Shown: positions 1-10,609 of the stretch, in pieces
How the letters are laid out: every line of letters starts with the position of its first letter
Position numbering within the stretch: the stretch's first letter is position 1
DNA from: Sarcophilus harrisii
Lineage: Eukaryota; Chordata; Mammalia; Dasyuromorphia; Dasyuridae
Direction of reading: 5' to 3'
DNA length: 64,000 nucleotides
Assembly (NCBI RefSeq): GCF_902635505.1
Contig: NC_045430.1
Coordinates: forward strand, 275,074,681-275,138,680
Translations under genes and position numbers: made by a program
Notes under the pieces: model-generated
Seen by the model: the letters and a program-made list of their open reading frames with translations, nothing else
What the model was told of the DNA's origin: nothing
The model's database searches: none

Positions 1-208
1 CTCCTCGGGCGTCAGCCCCGTCCTGCTGCGCCCCGCTCTGGAGCCCGCGCGCCCCTACAACGGAGGCGGGAACCAACCCCCGGCCCGGCCGGCTCCGCGC
101 CTGCGGCGGCGGCGGCCTCGTGCCGGCCCAGGGAAGGCCGGCGCGGGGCCTCAGCCACGGCAGGAGACGCCCCCAGCCCCGAGCCCCCAGTCCCAGGCCC
201 GGACCCAT
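1..208 (-). CDS. MALSU1: MALSU1 exon 1, N-terminal part (runs off left edge)
   Basis: MALSU1 is a RsfS/DUF143-family protein that binds the mitochondrial large ribosomal subunit and acts in its late assembly. Read on the minus strand from the ATG at 208-206, the frame stays open for 69 codons to the window edge. It begins MGPGLGLGARGWGRLLPWL and carries ARGLQSGAQQ at residues 53-62. From memory, the human protein begins MGPG and has RGLHS at the same depth. The leader has nine arginines and no acidic residue before Asp63, as expected of a mitochondrial presequence; the conserved R-G-L-x-S region may lie near its cleavage point (inference). The RsfS domain itself is outside the window. The next gene upstream on the same strand is GPNMB, as in human. 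Confidence rests on the short N-terminal match plus synteny. Confidence 0.85.
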   Translation of the reverse strand, partial: MGPGLGLGARGWGRLLPWLRPRAGLPWAGTRPPPPQARSRPGRGLVPASVVGARGLQSGAQQDGADARG

Positions 209-211
209 CAC

Positions 212-223
212 TGCGCGTGCGCT
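212..223 (-). promoter_or_regulatory. NRF1-like site
   Basis: On the minus strand this reads AGCGCACGCGCA, 11 of 12 positions of the NRF1 consensus YGCGCAYGCGCR. NRF1 commonly drives nuclear genes for mitochondrial proteins, which suits MALSU1. It sits only a few bases before the start codon, so it would lie in the 5' leader or at the start site. Confidence 0.5.
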
Positions 224-300
224 CCCCGGCGAAATCTCACGTGCGCCGCCTCGGGCGGCCGCCCCGCCCCCCTCTCGCGGGGCCGGAGAGCCGAGTTCTC

Positions 301-337
301 ATTGGCCTAGCCAGAGGACTCGGCGGCTTGCGATTGG
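301..337 (-). promoter_or_regulatory. Paired CCAAT boxes (NF-Y type)
   Basis: Two ATTGG pentamers (301-305 and 333-337) read CCAAT on the minus strand, the strand of MALSU1. They are 32 bp apart, about three helical turns, a spacing often seen for paired NF-Y sites. Confidence 0.55.
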
Positions 338-351
338 TTGCCGCAGAGACG

Positions 352-359
352 TGACGTCA
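352..359. promoter_or_regulatory. Full palindromic CRE (TGACGTCA)
   Basis: Perfect CREB/ATF octamer inside the CpG island, 15 bp from the nearer CCAAT box. Keeping two CpG-bearing half sites suggests it is functional, but this was not tested. Confidence 0.6.
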
Positions 360-560
360 GCGCCGAGACAACCGCAGTTCCGGCGGGAGTCCTGCGCTAG
401 TGTGCGCGTGCCCGCGCGCTCGCGGCGTTGTGGGGGCGCGCTTTGGGAGCGTGGGCGGAGGAAGGGATTGCGTCATCTGAGTCCTGGCGGGCCCTGGCGC
501 TTTGGGGATTGAGGAGCTCTTTGCCCCCTCCTGCGGGATGGTGGGGGGAGGAGGAAAGAG

Positions 561-840
561 ACGGGAGAGGCTGCTCAGGCATCCTTACCAAATGCCTCAT
601 GTCCTCAAGCATTTATTGAGCACCTCCTGTATGCCAGAGTCCCTGCTAGAGCTTGGAGAAAATAATAATGAGCATTTATAGGACGCCTTCTGTGTGCCAG
701 GAAAGTACCAAGCACCTTCCAAGTGTCCCTGTTCCATTTGAACAGCCGAGGAAACTGAGGCGGGCTGCGGTGAAGGGACCGGCCAACACGTGCCCGGGGC
801 TGCTTTGGCTCCGGGTCTCCCGGAGTTCCCTGCCCGCGGG
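561..840 (-). repeat. MIR-like SINE fragments
   Basis: Contains the ancient SINE signatures CATTTATTGAGCACCTCC, TGTGTGCCAGG and GAGGAAACTGAGGCGG in the order of a reverse-oriented MIR-type element. It marks the edge of the CpG island. Confidence 0.5.
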
Positions 841-1199
841 GCGTCACTCTCGTATGTTTGTGAATTTTATCATTTTTTGCTTCTCTCCAATTACACGGAA
901 AGAGAGTCTCCGACGGTCGTTATTGCTACAGCATCCCCGAGTCGGAGAGCTGCGTGACGTCGTTCTCCGCGTGCAATCCACATGGCTGTGCAGGAGGAAA
1001 CTGACCAAAGGGGAAAGATACAAAGCCGGGAAACCGCAGGCGCTGGGGGCCGCAGTCAGCGGTTAGGCTCCCCTGGGGGCCTGCTCGCAATAAAGTCACA
1101 GGTCCTCGTGTGCCGTCCTGCTTTAACACTCCCACCCACCAGCCCTCACTCAGCGTCCTTATGTACCGATAACTCAGAATCCCTCCCCAAGCGACCCTT
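841..1199. other. No recognised feature
   Basis: Moderately GC-rich island shore with one TGACGTCG half-CRE near 955-962. No coding exon or repeat recognised. Confidence 0.4.
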
Positions 1200-1396
1200 C
1201 CGGGCTCCCAGCCTTTGCCCGGGGTGGCCTTCCGTCCGTCTGGAGAAATCCCCTAGATCGTGGGGCTTTCTCATGTCTGTGTTTCACCCCTTGTACATCA
1301 CTCCTCGGAGGCAGAGACTGTAAGGAGCTTTTTAGTGTCTCCTCGGTAGTCAGTGCCTGCCATACAGCAAGCACTCAATCAGTGCTCGCTGGTTTC
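1200..1396 (+). repeat. L2-like LINE 3' tail
   Basis: Ends in the L2/MIR tail pattern: a GGCAGAGACTGTAAG segment, then a CCTGCCATACAGCAAGCACT-type phrase. Old and diverged. Confidence 0.4.
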
Positions 1397-1469
1397 AAGA
1401 CTGAGAATACCCAGGCTAAACAGCAGGAATTAAACAATTAAATAAAACAATATTCTAGAACTGAACAGG

Positions 1470-1965
1470 GTGCTTGTTTTTATTTTTTTATTATTTGTTT
1501 ATATTTATTATAAATTGTTTAATTGATTTATTTATATTTGATTTTAAAATTTTTATTTTAAATTTTATTGTATTTATTTGCTTTTTATTTTTGAAACATA
1601 TAGATAATTTTCAACATCCATCCTTCAAAAACCTTGTTTCAAAATTTTTTTTTCTCTTTTCCTTCCCTCCATCTCCTTCCCTAGATGGCAAGTAATCCAA
1701 TAAATGTCAAACATGTATAATTTTTCTATGTGCAGTTCCACGATTATCATGCTGCACAGGAAAAATCAGATCAAAAAGGGAAAAAAGTATGAGAAAGGAA
1801 ACAAAATGCAAGCAAACAACAACAAAAAGGCGCAGCTGCTATGGTGTGACCCACATTCACTCCCCACAGGCCTCTCTCTGGATGCAGGTGGCTCTCCATC
1901 AGAAGTCCATTGGAACTGGCCTAGATCAACTCCATTGAACAGTGTGTTGAAAAAGCTCTGAATCT
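1470..1965 (-). mobile_element. Marsupial L1 3' region, reverse orientation
   Basis: Reverse-strand copy of the L1 3' end. It starts with an AT-rich tail and then shows the hallmarks CCTAGATGGCAAGTAATCCA, ATCATGCTGCACAGGAAAAA and CAAAATGCAAGCAAACAAC. It is 5'-truncated, as most L1 copies are. Confidence 0.75.
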
Positions 1966-2754
1966 AGAGAAAATCCACCAATTAATTGCCTCAATCAAAA
2001 TTAGGGAATGTTAGTCAAAAATTGAGAACAGAAATAAAATTCTATTTTTTTTTTTTCAGTGTTAAAAGGGAGGGGGAAGTGACATGAATGGAAAGTCTGA
2101 GAGACAATGTTTCTGGGTAATTCGGCTTTGATCATATTGGTGAAACTCTACCTCTACCCAGATCACTTCAAGAACACTGTAGGCCAGAATGCACCTAAAT
2201 GAGATTCTCTTCTTACTTGAATCAAAAAATAAGCTCTTCAAGTTTGGTAGGATTTTACCCAGGAATGAGGAGAATGTTTCATTTCAAGCTTTGAATGAGG
2301 AGGTAAAAAGAGAAAAACTCTGCTAACCTAATAATTCATTATTAATCATCAAAAAAGAATCTTGTTTTTTGTTTTTGTTTTTCAGAAAGGGATACACTGG
2401 GAAAAAAGAAGGAAGGAGAATAGAGTTAGAGCTTACATCCCATGTAGAAGACCACAGAAAAGTCCCAGGGAGTGCACTTACAGTGTCACGTAAGCTTCAC
2501 TTAGAACCACCGAAAGAAGGGTTGGATACAGGCAAGTGTAGAAATCCATTCAACAAACAGACAGAAACAGGGATAAGGAGGTTAGAGTTAGAGCAATTCA
2601 GAAGCAAAAGAAAAATACTACAAGGCAGTGATTAAAACTTAATTGATCCTGGTTAGAAAGCAGGCTGATCAATGGAACTAAATCCTAACACAAGCAAATA
2701 ATATTAAATAAAGCTAAAGAAAGACAAGAAGTTATAACTAAAGATGGGAAGGAT
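1966..2754. other. No recognised feature
   Basis: AT-rich intergenic DNA with two T-rich runs near 2045 and 2365. Short open frames here have no conserved look. Confidence 0.35.
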
Positions 2755-3190
2755 CACAGAAAAACCAAATGGAAAATTTTAATTTTAAAAAAGTTGCATA
2801 AATAATACAACTAAAATTATAAGCTAAAAGGTAAAGGGGGGAGGAGTGAAGAATAAATCTAAAATCTATATTGAACTGATGCAGAGTGAACTGAACAGAA
2901 TTAGGAAATCAAATTATGGAATAACAATTTTAAAAGGCTTAAGAACTCTAATCAGTGCAATAGACAAGCCTGATTTCCAAGGAGTGAAGATAATCTTCAC
3001 TACCCATTTGACAGAAAAGAAATGGATTCAAGATGCAGAATAAGAAACATTTTTGAAAAAATGTGTGTTTACCATGCTTGACTGAGCATATTTGTTATTG
3101 AAGTTTTTTTCTTTTTCTCCCCAGGGTGGGTCAAAAAGAAAAACTAAACACAACTGAAATTTTGTAAATAAAATAAAAATTAATCATTAA
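2755..3190 (+). mobile_element. Old L1 3' fragment
   Basis: Plus-strand L1-like end with ATTGAACTGATGCAGAGTGA followed by AACTGAACAGAATTAGGA, then the AGAACTCTAATCAGTGCAAT motif and an A-rich end. Strongly diverged. The same subfamily recurs at 13830-14310. Confidence 0.6.
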
Positions 3191-3227
3191 AATGAGAAAA
3201 CTTAAAAAAAAAAATAAAAACACTGAA

Positions 3228-3790
3228 TCTGTTGGCAAGCCTTTATTAACCACTTATTATGTGTTGTGCAAATGCACTGTGATAAGTGCTGGTAATTCAA
3301 AGACAAAAAAAAAAATCCTGCCCTCTAGAAGCTTACATTTTAATGAAGGAGACAACAGGTACATGTGGAAATATGGGATGGTGCCTGAACCTGTGGTGGG
3401 AGGACACTTCTCAATGAAGGTCAATCAATATTTATTCAGCACCTACTTTGTGCCAGGGAGCTCCCGGTCCAATGGAAGAGACAATGTACAAACAGCAAGG
3501 TGACAATTTGGAGAATTGTCCAAGGAGAGACTTGAACACTGAACTTCGTGGCTCTGGCTGCCTTGCTGCTTTACTGAGACTCTGCCAATATAAATAGAAT
3601 AAAGACAATATAAATCAAGGGAGCTAAGAGCAAGATGGTGAGGAAGGATATTATCATTTATGTAGTATCTGCTGTATACCAAGCACTGTGGAGGCAGGTG
3701 GGATACACGGCCAGAGGTGAATGCTTTATTTCCCTTTCTAAGGAGGAGCTTCCCTTCTAATTTATATGGGACTTTGCACTGATCCATAAG
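3228..3790 (+). repeat. Ancient SINE-type repeats (two adjacent pieces)
   Basis: Two copies of the 'catttattaagcacctactatgtgccagg' kind of repeat (TTTATTAACCACTTATTATG near 3242 and CAATATTTATTCAGCACC near 3426), each followed by the 'ccctctagaagcttacattt' style continuation. Confidence 0.5.
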
Positions 3791-4454
3791 CCCCAAAGTA
3801 CGAGGAGCCCGTTATCCATGAAGAGAAAATGAACCAGTTCTTAGCAGCTGAAATTTGGAGGAGACACCCATGCACATGGAGTACAAGGTTGTGGGGGAGC
3901 CCCCCAGTCCCCCCTAACCAGAGCGTGCGGGGTTCTCTTGCTGAGACATAGTCCCTCTCAGTCAGTCTGAGGAGAGCAGAGAGGACTTTGTGGAGAGGGA
4001 GCACTTTGGCTGAACTTTGAAGGAAATGAGTAATCCTAGAGCACTTTACGTTATTATTTCATTTGATGGGGGAAATGGGATGGCATGATGGGAAGGACAT
4101 GGGACAGAGCTTCAGAAAATCTCGGTTTGAATCTCCCATGCTCTTGGGCACTCCCTTGTCTCTGAGACTAGTCTGACCTTAACCTGGGGGTGGGGATTGT
4201 ATATCAGAGATTCTTACCCTGCTTCAGCAGCAGCCACCACAGCCACGTGTCCCCATGTCTGGCTCTCAGGAATAGCAATGCCTAATAAAACACATAAAGT
4301 TACAAGGAAAACCCATTACTGGGAAATGAAGTTAGCAAAATACAATAAAACTAAACAAGACAAAAATCCAAGTTCATAGAGCCCAGGTTAAGAACCTCTG
4401 CACTCTAATACTTAAAATGCCTTTCCTTTCTAAGTGATGAGTCAATTCAATGTA
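3791..4454. other. Mostly unrecognised; one SINE piece at about 4076-4175
   Basis: The SINE piece has GGTTTGAATCTCCCATG (B-box-like) and a 'ctcttgggcactcccttg' phrase. The rest is unassigned, with a slightly GC-richer part around 3890-3980. Confidence 0.4.
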
Positions 4455-4575
4455 ATCATCTTATTTTTTTTTTTAACATAAATAGTATTTTATTTTTTTC
4501 CAAATTCATGCAGACAGCCTTCACCATCCATTTTTGCAAGGTTTTATGTAACCATCATTGTCTCCAATGTGCAGA
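4455..4575 (-). mobile_element. Short L1 3' fragment, reverse orientation
   Basis: T-rich start, then TTTTTCCAAATTCATGCAGA and TTTTGCAAGGTTTTATG, matching the extreme 3' end of the L1 seen at 1470-1965. Confidence 0.5.
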
Positions 4576-4603
4576 AAATGGATCTAGACACTGCTGATTC
4601 AAA

Positions 4604-4876
4604 TACACACACACACTCACACATACACACACACACATACTCACAAACACACTCTCACACACGTACTCACACACACACACTCACACACACACTCACACAC
4701 TCTCACACATACTGACACACACACTCTCACACACATACTCACACATACACACACACTCTCACACACATACACACACACACTCTCTCACATACACACACTC
4801 TCACACACACACTCACACACACTCTCTCTCTCACACACACACTCACATTCACACACACAAACACACTCACACACAT
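4604..4876. repeat. (CA)n microsatellite with TCACA variants
   Basis: About 270 bp of ACAC runs broken by TCACA and CTCTC. First of three compound CA/CT blocks in 2 kb. Confidence 0.95.
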
Positions 4877-5139
4877 ATCCCCAATTGTTCCTGCCCTGGA
4901 ACTCTTTTGCTACTTGGAGGAGATAATGTGTAAGACCCTTGAAGCGACCCTGTGTACGATGGGCAGCTCGGGGCTTTTGCCCCCACCTGTGGAACAAGTG
5001 GGGGGACATAAACTGGACCTCATCTAACTAGCCGCTGCCATACACCGAGGCCGAGTCCAGCCAGCTCTCCTAACAGACCGACTCCATTGCCCTTCACACC
5101 TTCCCAGGGAATTAACCCAGCTGTAGAAGCCTAAGGAGC

Positions 5140-5300
5140 CATTTCCCAAGAGAATTGTCCAAATATAGGAACAAACTTATTTCAAAAGAAGAATTACAAA
5201 TTATTGACAAGTGCGTGAAAGACGGCTGCAGATCAGGAATAATAAGAAATGCAAATTACGCAGCTCTGGGGTTTGATTCCACACCCCTGGAAGAGCAATG
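5140..5300 (+). mobile_element. L1 fragment
   Basis: Contains ATTTCAAAAGAAGAATTACA and AATAATAAGAAATGCAAATT, which match the L1 segment just 3' of the ORF2 reverse transcriptase region, seen better preserved at 7690-7800. Confidence 0.55.
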
Positions 5301-5788
5301 AGAAATTATACCCCAGCACAGCTGCCCCTGCAGCTCAGAGATGGCTTGACAGGCCGCTGACACCAGTGGCCAAAAAGAGGCTTGGAGCTGCAATTAAAAC
5401 GCATTAAGTACCTACCCTGAGCAAATTGGGGGGCAGGCGTTCTCCTGCGGGGTGACAACCTGTGGGCAGAGAAGCCCGGGCCAGGTAATTTGAGGAGGAA
5501 GAGAATATTGGGGCGTGGGGGTGGATCCGAGCAGATTTCCCAGGAGGAGACACCTGATTTAAGCCTTGAAGCTTAGGATTCTGAGGGGCCCCATCGGCTC
5601 CTTCTAGGCATGGGGGCCGCAGGAACAAATGCCTCCCCAGGGCAAGAGATGGAACAGAGAGTTCGGGAAACAGCTAGTAATCCAATTTAGCTGGAACAGA
5701 GATAGTAGGAAGGAGAGTAATGCTAGATAAACTACCTGTTACCAGGAATAACCCACATTTCCCTGCAAATGAAAAACACCCACCCACA
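5301..5788. other. No recognised feature
   Basis: Intergenic DNA with a short SINE-like phrase near 5395. Nothing else supported. Confidence 0.35.
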
Positions 5789-5857
5789 CTCACTCTCACT
5801 CTCACTCTGTCTCTCTGTGTGTCTCTCGGTCACTCTGTCTGTCTCTGTCTCTCTGTT

Positions 5858-5921
<64 letters not shown>

Positions 5922-5930
5922 TCACACACG
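5789..5930. repeat. Compound (CT)n-(CA)n microsatellite
   Basis: CTCT/TGTCT block passing into a pure TC run and then a CA run of about 38 bp. Confidence 0.95.
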
Positions 5931-6111
5931 GCTTCAGAAACTCATCCTTTCCACCAAGAGCTCAATACCTTTGTGTTCTGAGCCCCTTTGGACAATGATT
6001 TGTGGGAAGACCATTGGTCCCTTTCTCAAAATCATATTTTTAAGTGCATAAAATGAAACTCATAAAATTACTAAGAAACCAATTCTAGTGAAATGCAAAA
6101 ATGCAAGTATC

Positions 6112-6424
6112 TCTGTCTCTGCTCTCTTTCTTTCTCTTTCTCTTTCCCTCTTTCTCTGTCTTTCTTCTCTTTTTCTGTCTCTGTCTCTGTCTCTTCTCTT
6201 TTTCTGTCTCTGTCTCTCTTGTCTTTCTCTCTTTGTCTTTCCCTCTCTCTGTATCTATCTCTCTTTCCCTCTCTCTCTTCTCTTTTTCTAGCTCTCTGTC
6301 TCTGTGTCTGTCTGTCTCTCTGTCTGTCTCTCTCTGTCTCTGTCTCTGTCTATCTCTCTCTCTGTCTCTCTCTGTCTCTGTCTCTCTTGTCTTTTTCTGT
6401 CTCTGTCTCTGTCGCTCCTCTCTT

Positions 6425-6470
<46 letters not shown>

Positions 6471-6568
6471 TCTCTCTCTCTTCTCTTTTTCTCTCTGTAT
6501 CTCTGTCTCTGTCTGTCTGTCTGTCTCTGTCTGTCTCTCTGTCTGTCTCTGTCTGTCTCTGTCTGTCT

Positions 6569-6638
<70 letters not shown>

Positions 6639-6642
6639 ACAC
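6112..6642. repeat. Long pyrimidine array ending in (CA)n
   Basis: About 500 bp of nearly pure C+T on the plus strand (CTCTTT, TCTCTG, CTGTCTGT variants), then 30 bp of CA. The Ser/Leu and Arg/Glu open frames across it are composition artefacts. Confidence 0.95.
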
Positions 6643-6739
6643 ATTTAAAAACTCACAAGTTCCAAACAATGTTTGGAGCCCCTATGGCTTCCTACGAGAG
6701 AGAGTCAATAGCACTGATTGGGATTAAGAGGCACAAGGC

Positions 6740-6990
6740 CAAGTAACCTAAGCCTCTTGATTTACAAATACATGGAGGCCAGGATAGCTTTAAGTGACTT
6801 TTCCAGGATAACGCAGGCAGGAAGTAACAGAGCTAGGTCCTTTGTAGTGGAACCCAGGGTTCCTTCAACTTTCCCCCTGCCTCTCCACGAAAACTATAAG
6901 CTTCCCAGTAATGTAGAAACTCTTCAGGGCAGGGGTTGTTTTCCCTGTTGTCTTTGCAGCTTCCAGCCCAGTGCCTATTAACAGTGTTAA
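6740..6990. repeat. MIR fragment and L2-like tail
   Basis: A reverse MIR-like stretch (GTGACTTTTCCAGGATAACG, AGGAAGTAACAGAGCTAGG) is followed by an L2/MIR-like tail phrase (CTTCAGGGCAGGGGTTG ... CCAGTGCCTATTAACAG). Confidence 0.5.
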
Positions 6991-7017
6991 ATCCCCAATT
7001 TTGTTTGTAGGACTGTA

Positions 7018-7086
7018 TGAAAGGCAGCTTTATTTACTTTTTATTATTATTTTTTATTTATCAATTTTATTATTATTATTATTTTT
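7018..7086. repeat. (TTA)n-rich stretch
   Basis: TTATTATTATT-type low-complexity sequence directly before the U6/L1 unit. Confidence 0.6.
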
Positions 7087-7252
7087 GTATCAACCGAAAA
7101 AGACTAGAAAGCACTGGCCCTTCCTCTAAGGAAACTTCAGATCCAGATTGGGTACGGTTTTCTCCACACCATGTTGCCTCTCCCCGGAGAACGTTACCTC
7201 CCCAGCAGAATGAGGAAAACAGGATAAGGACTAGAAGGAGAGGCGTAAGAAG

Positions 7253-7359
7253 GTGCTCGCTTTGACAGCCCATATGCTAACATCGGAACAATACGGGGAA
7301 GATTAGCATGTCCCCCGTGCAAGGATGACAAGCAAATTTGTGAAGCGTTCCACATTTTT
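7253..7359 (+). pseudogene. U6 snRNA pseudogene
   Basis: A full-length 107-bp copy of the U6 spliceosomal snRNA, from GTGCTCGCTT to the 3' T run, with about 15 differences from the mammalian U6 I recall. Blocks such as GAAGATTAGCATG, AAGGATGACA and TGAAGCGTTCCA are intact. No TATA or proximal sequence element lies at the expected distance upstream, so it is not a pol III U6 gene. It is followed at once by L1 sequence in the same orientation, the layout of a template-switched U6/L1 retrocopy. Confidence 0.85.
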
Positions 7360-8530
7360 CAAATGGATCCGCAGCCCAAATATAAAAGGTCATATCACAT
7401 AAAAAAATTAAAGGAGGAAAGGAGATACCTTTCACAGCTCCGGCTAGGAGGAAATTAATAAACAAGGGACAGAGGAGACCACAAAAGACAAGATGGGCAA
7501 TTTTGATTATGTAAAATTAAAAAGCTTGCGCAAAAAAAATCGATGCAGCCGGTGCACAAAGAACACGAATTAAGTGGAGAAAAATCTTTACATCCAATAT
7601 CTCTGATAAGTCTGGTAGCTAAGATATATAAGGAATTGACACAAAATATATAAGACCAAACGGCATTTCCCAATAGATTAATGGTCAAAAGATAAGAACA
7701 AATTATTTCCAAAGAAGAACTGCATCCTATTAAGAAGCACATGAAAGACTGCTACAAATCACTAATAATAAGAGAAATGCAAATTAAAACAGTTCTGAGG
7801 TTTGATCTCACCCCTCCCCCAAGTGGAAATGATAATGGATGAAAATAGGCAGTTGGAAGGGGCTGTGGCTAGAGGCACCCTTTTATGCGATTACATTTGG
7901 CTTAGACTTGGCGGTCTTGTGAAGCTGGCTGGGCTTTTTTAGAAAACAATTTGGAATTATATGAGAAAAAGTCACATTGCTCAAACCCTTTGACCCAGCA
8001 GTCTTACTAGTGGGCATTTATATCCTTAAGGAGATCGAAAAAAAAGGGAGAACTTCCACGCGTGGGGAAAATTTTACAGCAACAATTTCCAGCAAAAAAT
8101 TCAAAACAATCTAGAGTGGCTGAGGAAATTATGGGGTGATGAATGTAATAGGATATCATTGCTCTGAAAGGAACAATGAATATGAAGAATTTGAAGAAAT
8201 GTGGAAAGCTTCATATGAACTAATTATGCATCACCAAGGAAGCAGTCAGGAGACACGGTACACAATAATTACAAAAATGTCAATAAAAATGCCAGTAAAA
8301 GGCAGTGGGACTCTAGCTGTAGTGACTAATCTCAGTCCTGGAGAATTGATGAAACTTATTTTCTTCTCAGTAATGAGAGGGAGAATGCAGATATGGAGTG
8401 TGGTGTTCAGCATCAGATGCAATCTTCTTGCTTACAAAAGCCAGGGTCCAAGGCAGCATCAGCTGTCATAACAAAATGGTAGTTTTACAAAAACAAGAAG
8501 CAACAAGAAAACTTAAAAAAAAATAAACCT
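7360..8530 (+). mobile_element. L1 3' end joined to U6
   Basis: Begins near the end of L1 ORF2 with CCCAAATATAAAAGGTCATA, runs through AATTAAAAAGCTTGCGCAAA, AGAGAAATGCAAATTAAAAC and CCTTTGACCCAGCAGTCTTA, and ends in a diverged 3' UTR. The right end is blurred (about 8430-8530). The open frame at 8136-8471 lies in this UTR and is not a gene. Confidence 0.75.
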
Positions 8531-8559
8531 AAAAGCACATTGAAAAGAACATGATTTAC

Positions 8560-8790
8560 ATGATTTTCATAACAACTACACGAGGCAGAAAAGGACCTAG
8601 ATGATAATAATAATTCCCGTTAAAGTAGGACTTTCCTAAGAGGATAGGGACAGGACCTATAAGCAATTCATAGAGCCCAGATGAATTCTACCAATGCAGG
8701 TCTGCACTTTTTCTGCAATTACAAAGAGTGACCCAGAATCAAAATGTGTCAGAGGTGAGACTCGAGCCCAGGATTTTTGGTTTTGTTTTG
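8560..8790 (-). repeat. MIR-like SINE
   Basis: Reverse-oriented MIR features: TTTTCATAACAACTACACGA, then AGAGGTGAGACTCGAGCCCA. Poorly preserved. Confidence 0.4.
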
Positions 8791-9157
8791 TTTTGTTTTT
8801 TTCCTTTATCCATCCACTGTCATCTGCTTTCCTACAGGTTACAAAAATTACGGTTGAAAAGAACTAGCCTCTCATCTGTTAGGAGAAAACACTCAGCATC
8901 AGTGCTTTTTCCCTGATATCTCATGGACAAGTTTGAGCTCTACAGTAAATGAATGTAAATGAATGATTTGGAGAGATGGAGTCATATTTTCTTATTTCTT
9001 CAAAAATACTCCTGGAGAGAAGAACCATTCTTTTAAAAAATAGATCTTAAAGAATTCAGGCAATAAGTACAGCAATTTGTTTTTTAGGAGCCCCAGGAAC
9101 TAAAGAGTACTTTACCACAAAACAAAACTACAAAGGAAGTGATTTATGTTGAATATA
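8791..9157. other. No recognised feature
   Basis: AT-rich intergenic DNA with a (GTTTT)n-like run at about 8779-8802. Confidence 0.35.
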
Positions 9158-9364
9158 TGTGTGTATGTGTGTGTGTGTGTGTGTGTATAATATGTATAAC
9201 ACATATATTTATATATTACATAAATATGTATTTAAAATATAAATATACTTACATGTACAATTTATATTTGTATATGATACATTTATCTCAAAATATATTT
9301 ATATATAAATTATATATATATAACATTTTATATATAAATTACATATATTTTATATATATAAAAT
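9158..9364. repeat. (TG)n and AT-rich low-complexity block
   Basis: Short GT run followed by about 180 bp of TATATAAAT-type sequence. Confidence 0.85.
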
Positions 9365-10609
9365 TTTAAAAAACCCAATGCCCTCTATGTTGTAGTTCTT
9401 TTAAGCATTAAGCAATTGCTATGTCATTTACCTGAATGTGGTTTTATGGCATTATCTTGTTTGATAACACCGTGCCTTATACTCTCTGTCTCTTCCCTGA
9501 TTTTGTGATGAACTGGAACATAATGACAGCTTCAGATACAGTGTCGAGGCGGCTTTCACAGTCACAGATTCCTGGAAGTGTTTCTAGGATGGCATAGATA
9601 TACTTTGGATTTGTTTCTTCCATCTTTGAAATGTGACCGATAACAACAGAAAGTGCATCCTAGTTGTGAGGAGGACTGATAAGGTCAATAACCATCAATT
9701 ATGGATTAAATAGAGATTGCTTCTGGGGTCTATGAATGAGGGGATAATATAAAACCACGGATAACTCTGAAACTTCCTTTCTTACCCAATGTCCAATAAT
9801 AGATAAAATGTTCCCTTTCTAATTCAGTAGGAATAATGAAGTGGACAAAAAGGAGAAAGAAAAAGAACAGTCTGTAATCATCTAGAAACTAGACTTCTAC
9901 CTCAAACACCCAAGAAGGTATATACTTGGTTTTCAACCTGGCACCCACCCCATGTCAGGGTATGGAAGGAAACATTTCCAGCTGTGATCCTGACCAGGGC
10001 AGGTGCAGTGGAAGATTTAGTTGGGTTGTGAAGGGAGGGGGGGGAAGAGGGATCTTGGATAGTTCTGTCTCTTCAGAGACTTTCTGAGTCTCAATTTTTT
10101 TTTGCATAGAGCATTCTTCTGCCTGCATTAGCCTTTAATTTAATGAAGTGCTTAGTTATTTGACTACCTCTCAGTGTTTAATTAAAATGTCAAAAATCTA
10201 ACTTCATTGGATTTATGAGTAGATATCTTTTTAGTACTTTAACAATTTCCTTGGAGTCTGATCACTGTCTTTGGTGTGTGTGTGTGTGTGTGTTTTTAAA
10301 AGGTTGCATAAAAATCACCATCTTCCCCTCAGTGTTTAAACTTTTTACCAAACAAGGAAGAATTTACAAAAACTGGTTGGTTTGAGATTTCTATGCACAT
10401 TTCAGGAGTCTCTCATCATTTTTATAGTTGAATACTACTCGGAAATTATAGACTCCAAACCCTTCCAATCTAGTGAATATACACACATGCAGGTTCTACC
10501 CTGATTTTCCCCAAAGTCCCTCTCTAACCATTTTAGTTAACTTAGCATCTGGCTCAGAACAAGTGCTTAATAAATGTTTGTGGATTTACCCTGAATAGAG
10601 AAGCATCAT
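9365..10609. other. Mostly unrecognised intergenic DNA
   Basis: Holds a (TG)n run at 10273-10293 and an old LINE/SINE tail (AAGTGCTTAATAAATGTTTG) near 10560. No coding exon seen. Confidence 0.4.

Larger units (their letters stand above)
209..560 (-). promoter_or_regulatory. MALSU1: CpG-island promoter of MALSU1
   Basis: This is the only strongly GC- and CpG-rich stretch of the window and lies directly upstream of the MALSU1 start codon. It carries typical TATA-less housekeeping sites: an NRF1-like site, two CCAAT boxes, a full CRE, an ETS core (TTCCGG at 378-383) and a GC box (GTGGGCGGAG at 451-460). No TATA box is evident. The start site cannot be fixed by eye; it is probably between the NRF1-like site and the CRE. 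Divergent transcription to the right is possible for such an island, but I see no conserved coding exon there. Confidence 0.75.

Noticed and set aside
120-512. 130-codon plus-strand open frame in the CpG island
   Set aside because: GC-rich shadow antisense to MALSU1 exon 1 and its promoter; no recognisable domain.
6085-6746. Long Ser/Leu and Arg/Glu open frames
   Set aside because: Produced by C+T-only or A+G-only sequence, which has no stop codons in most frames.
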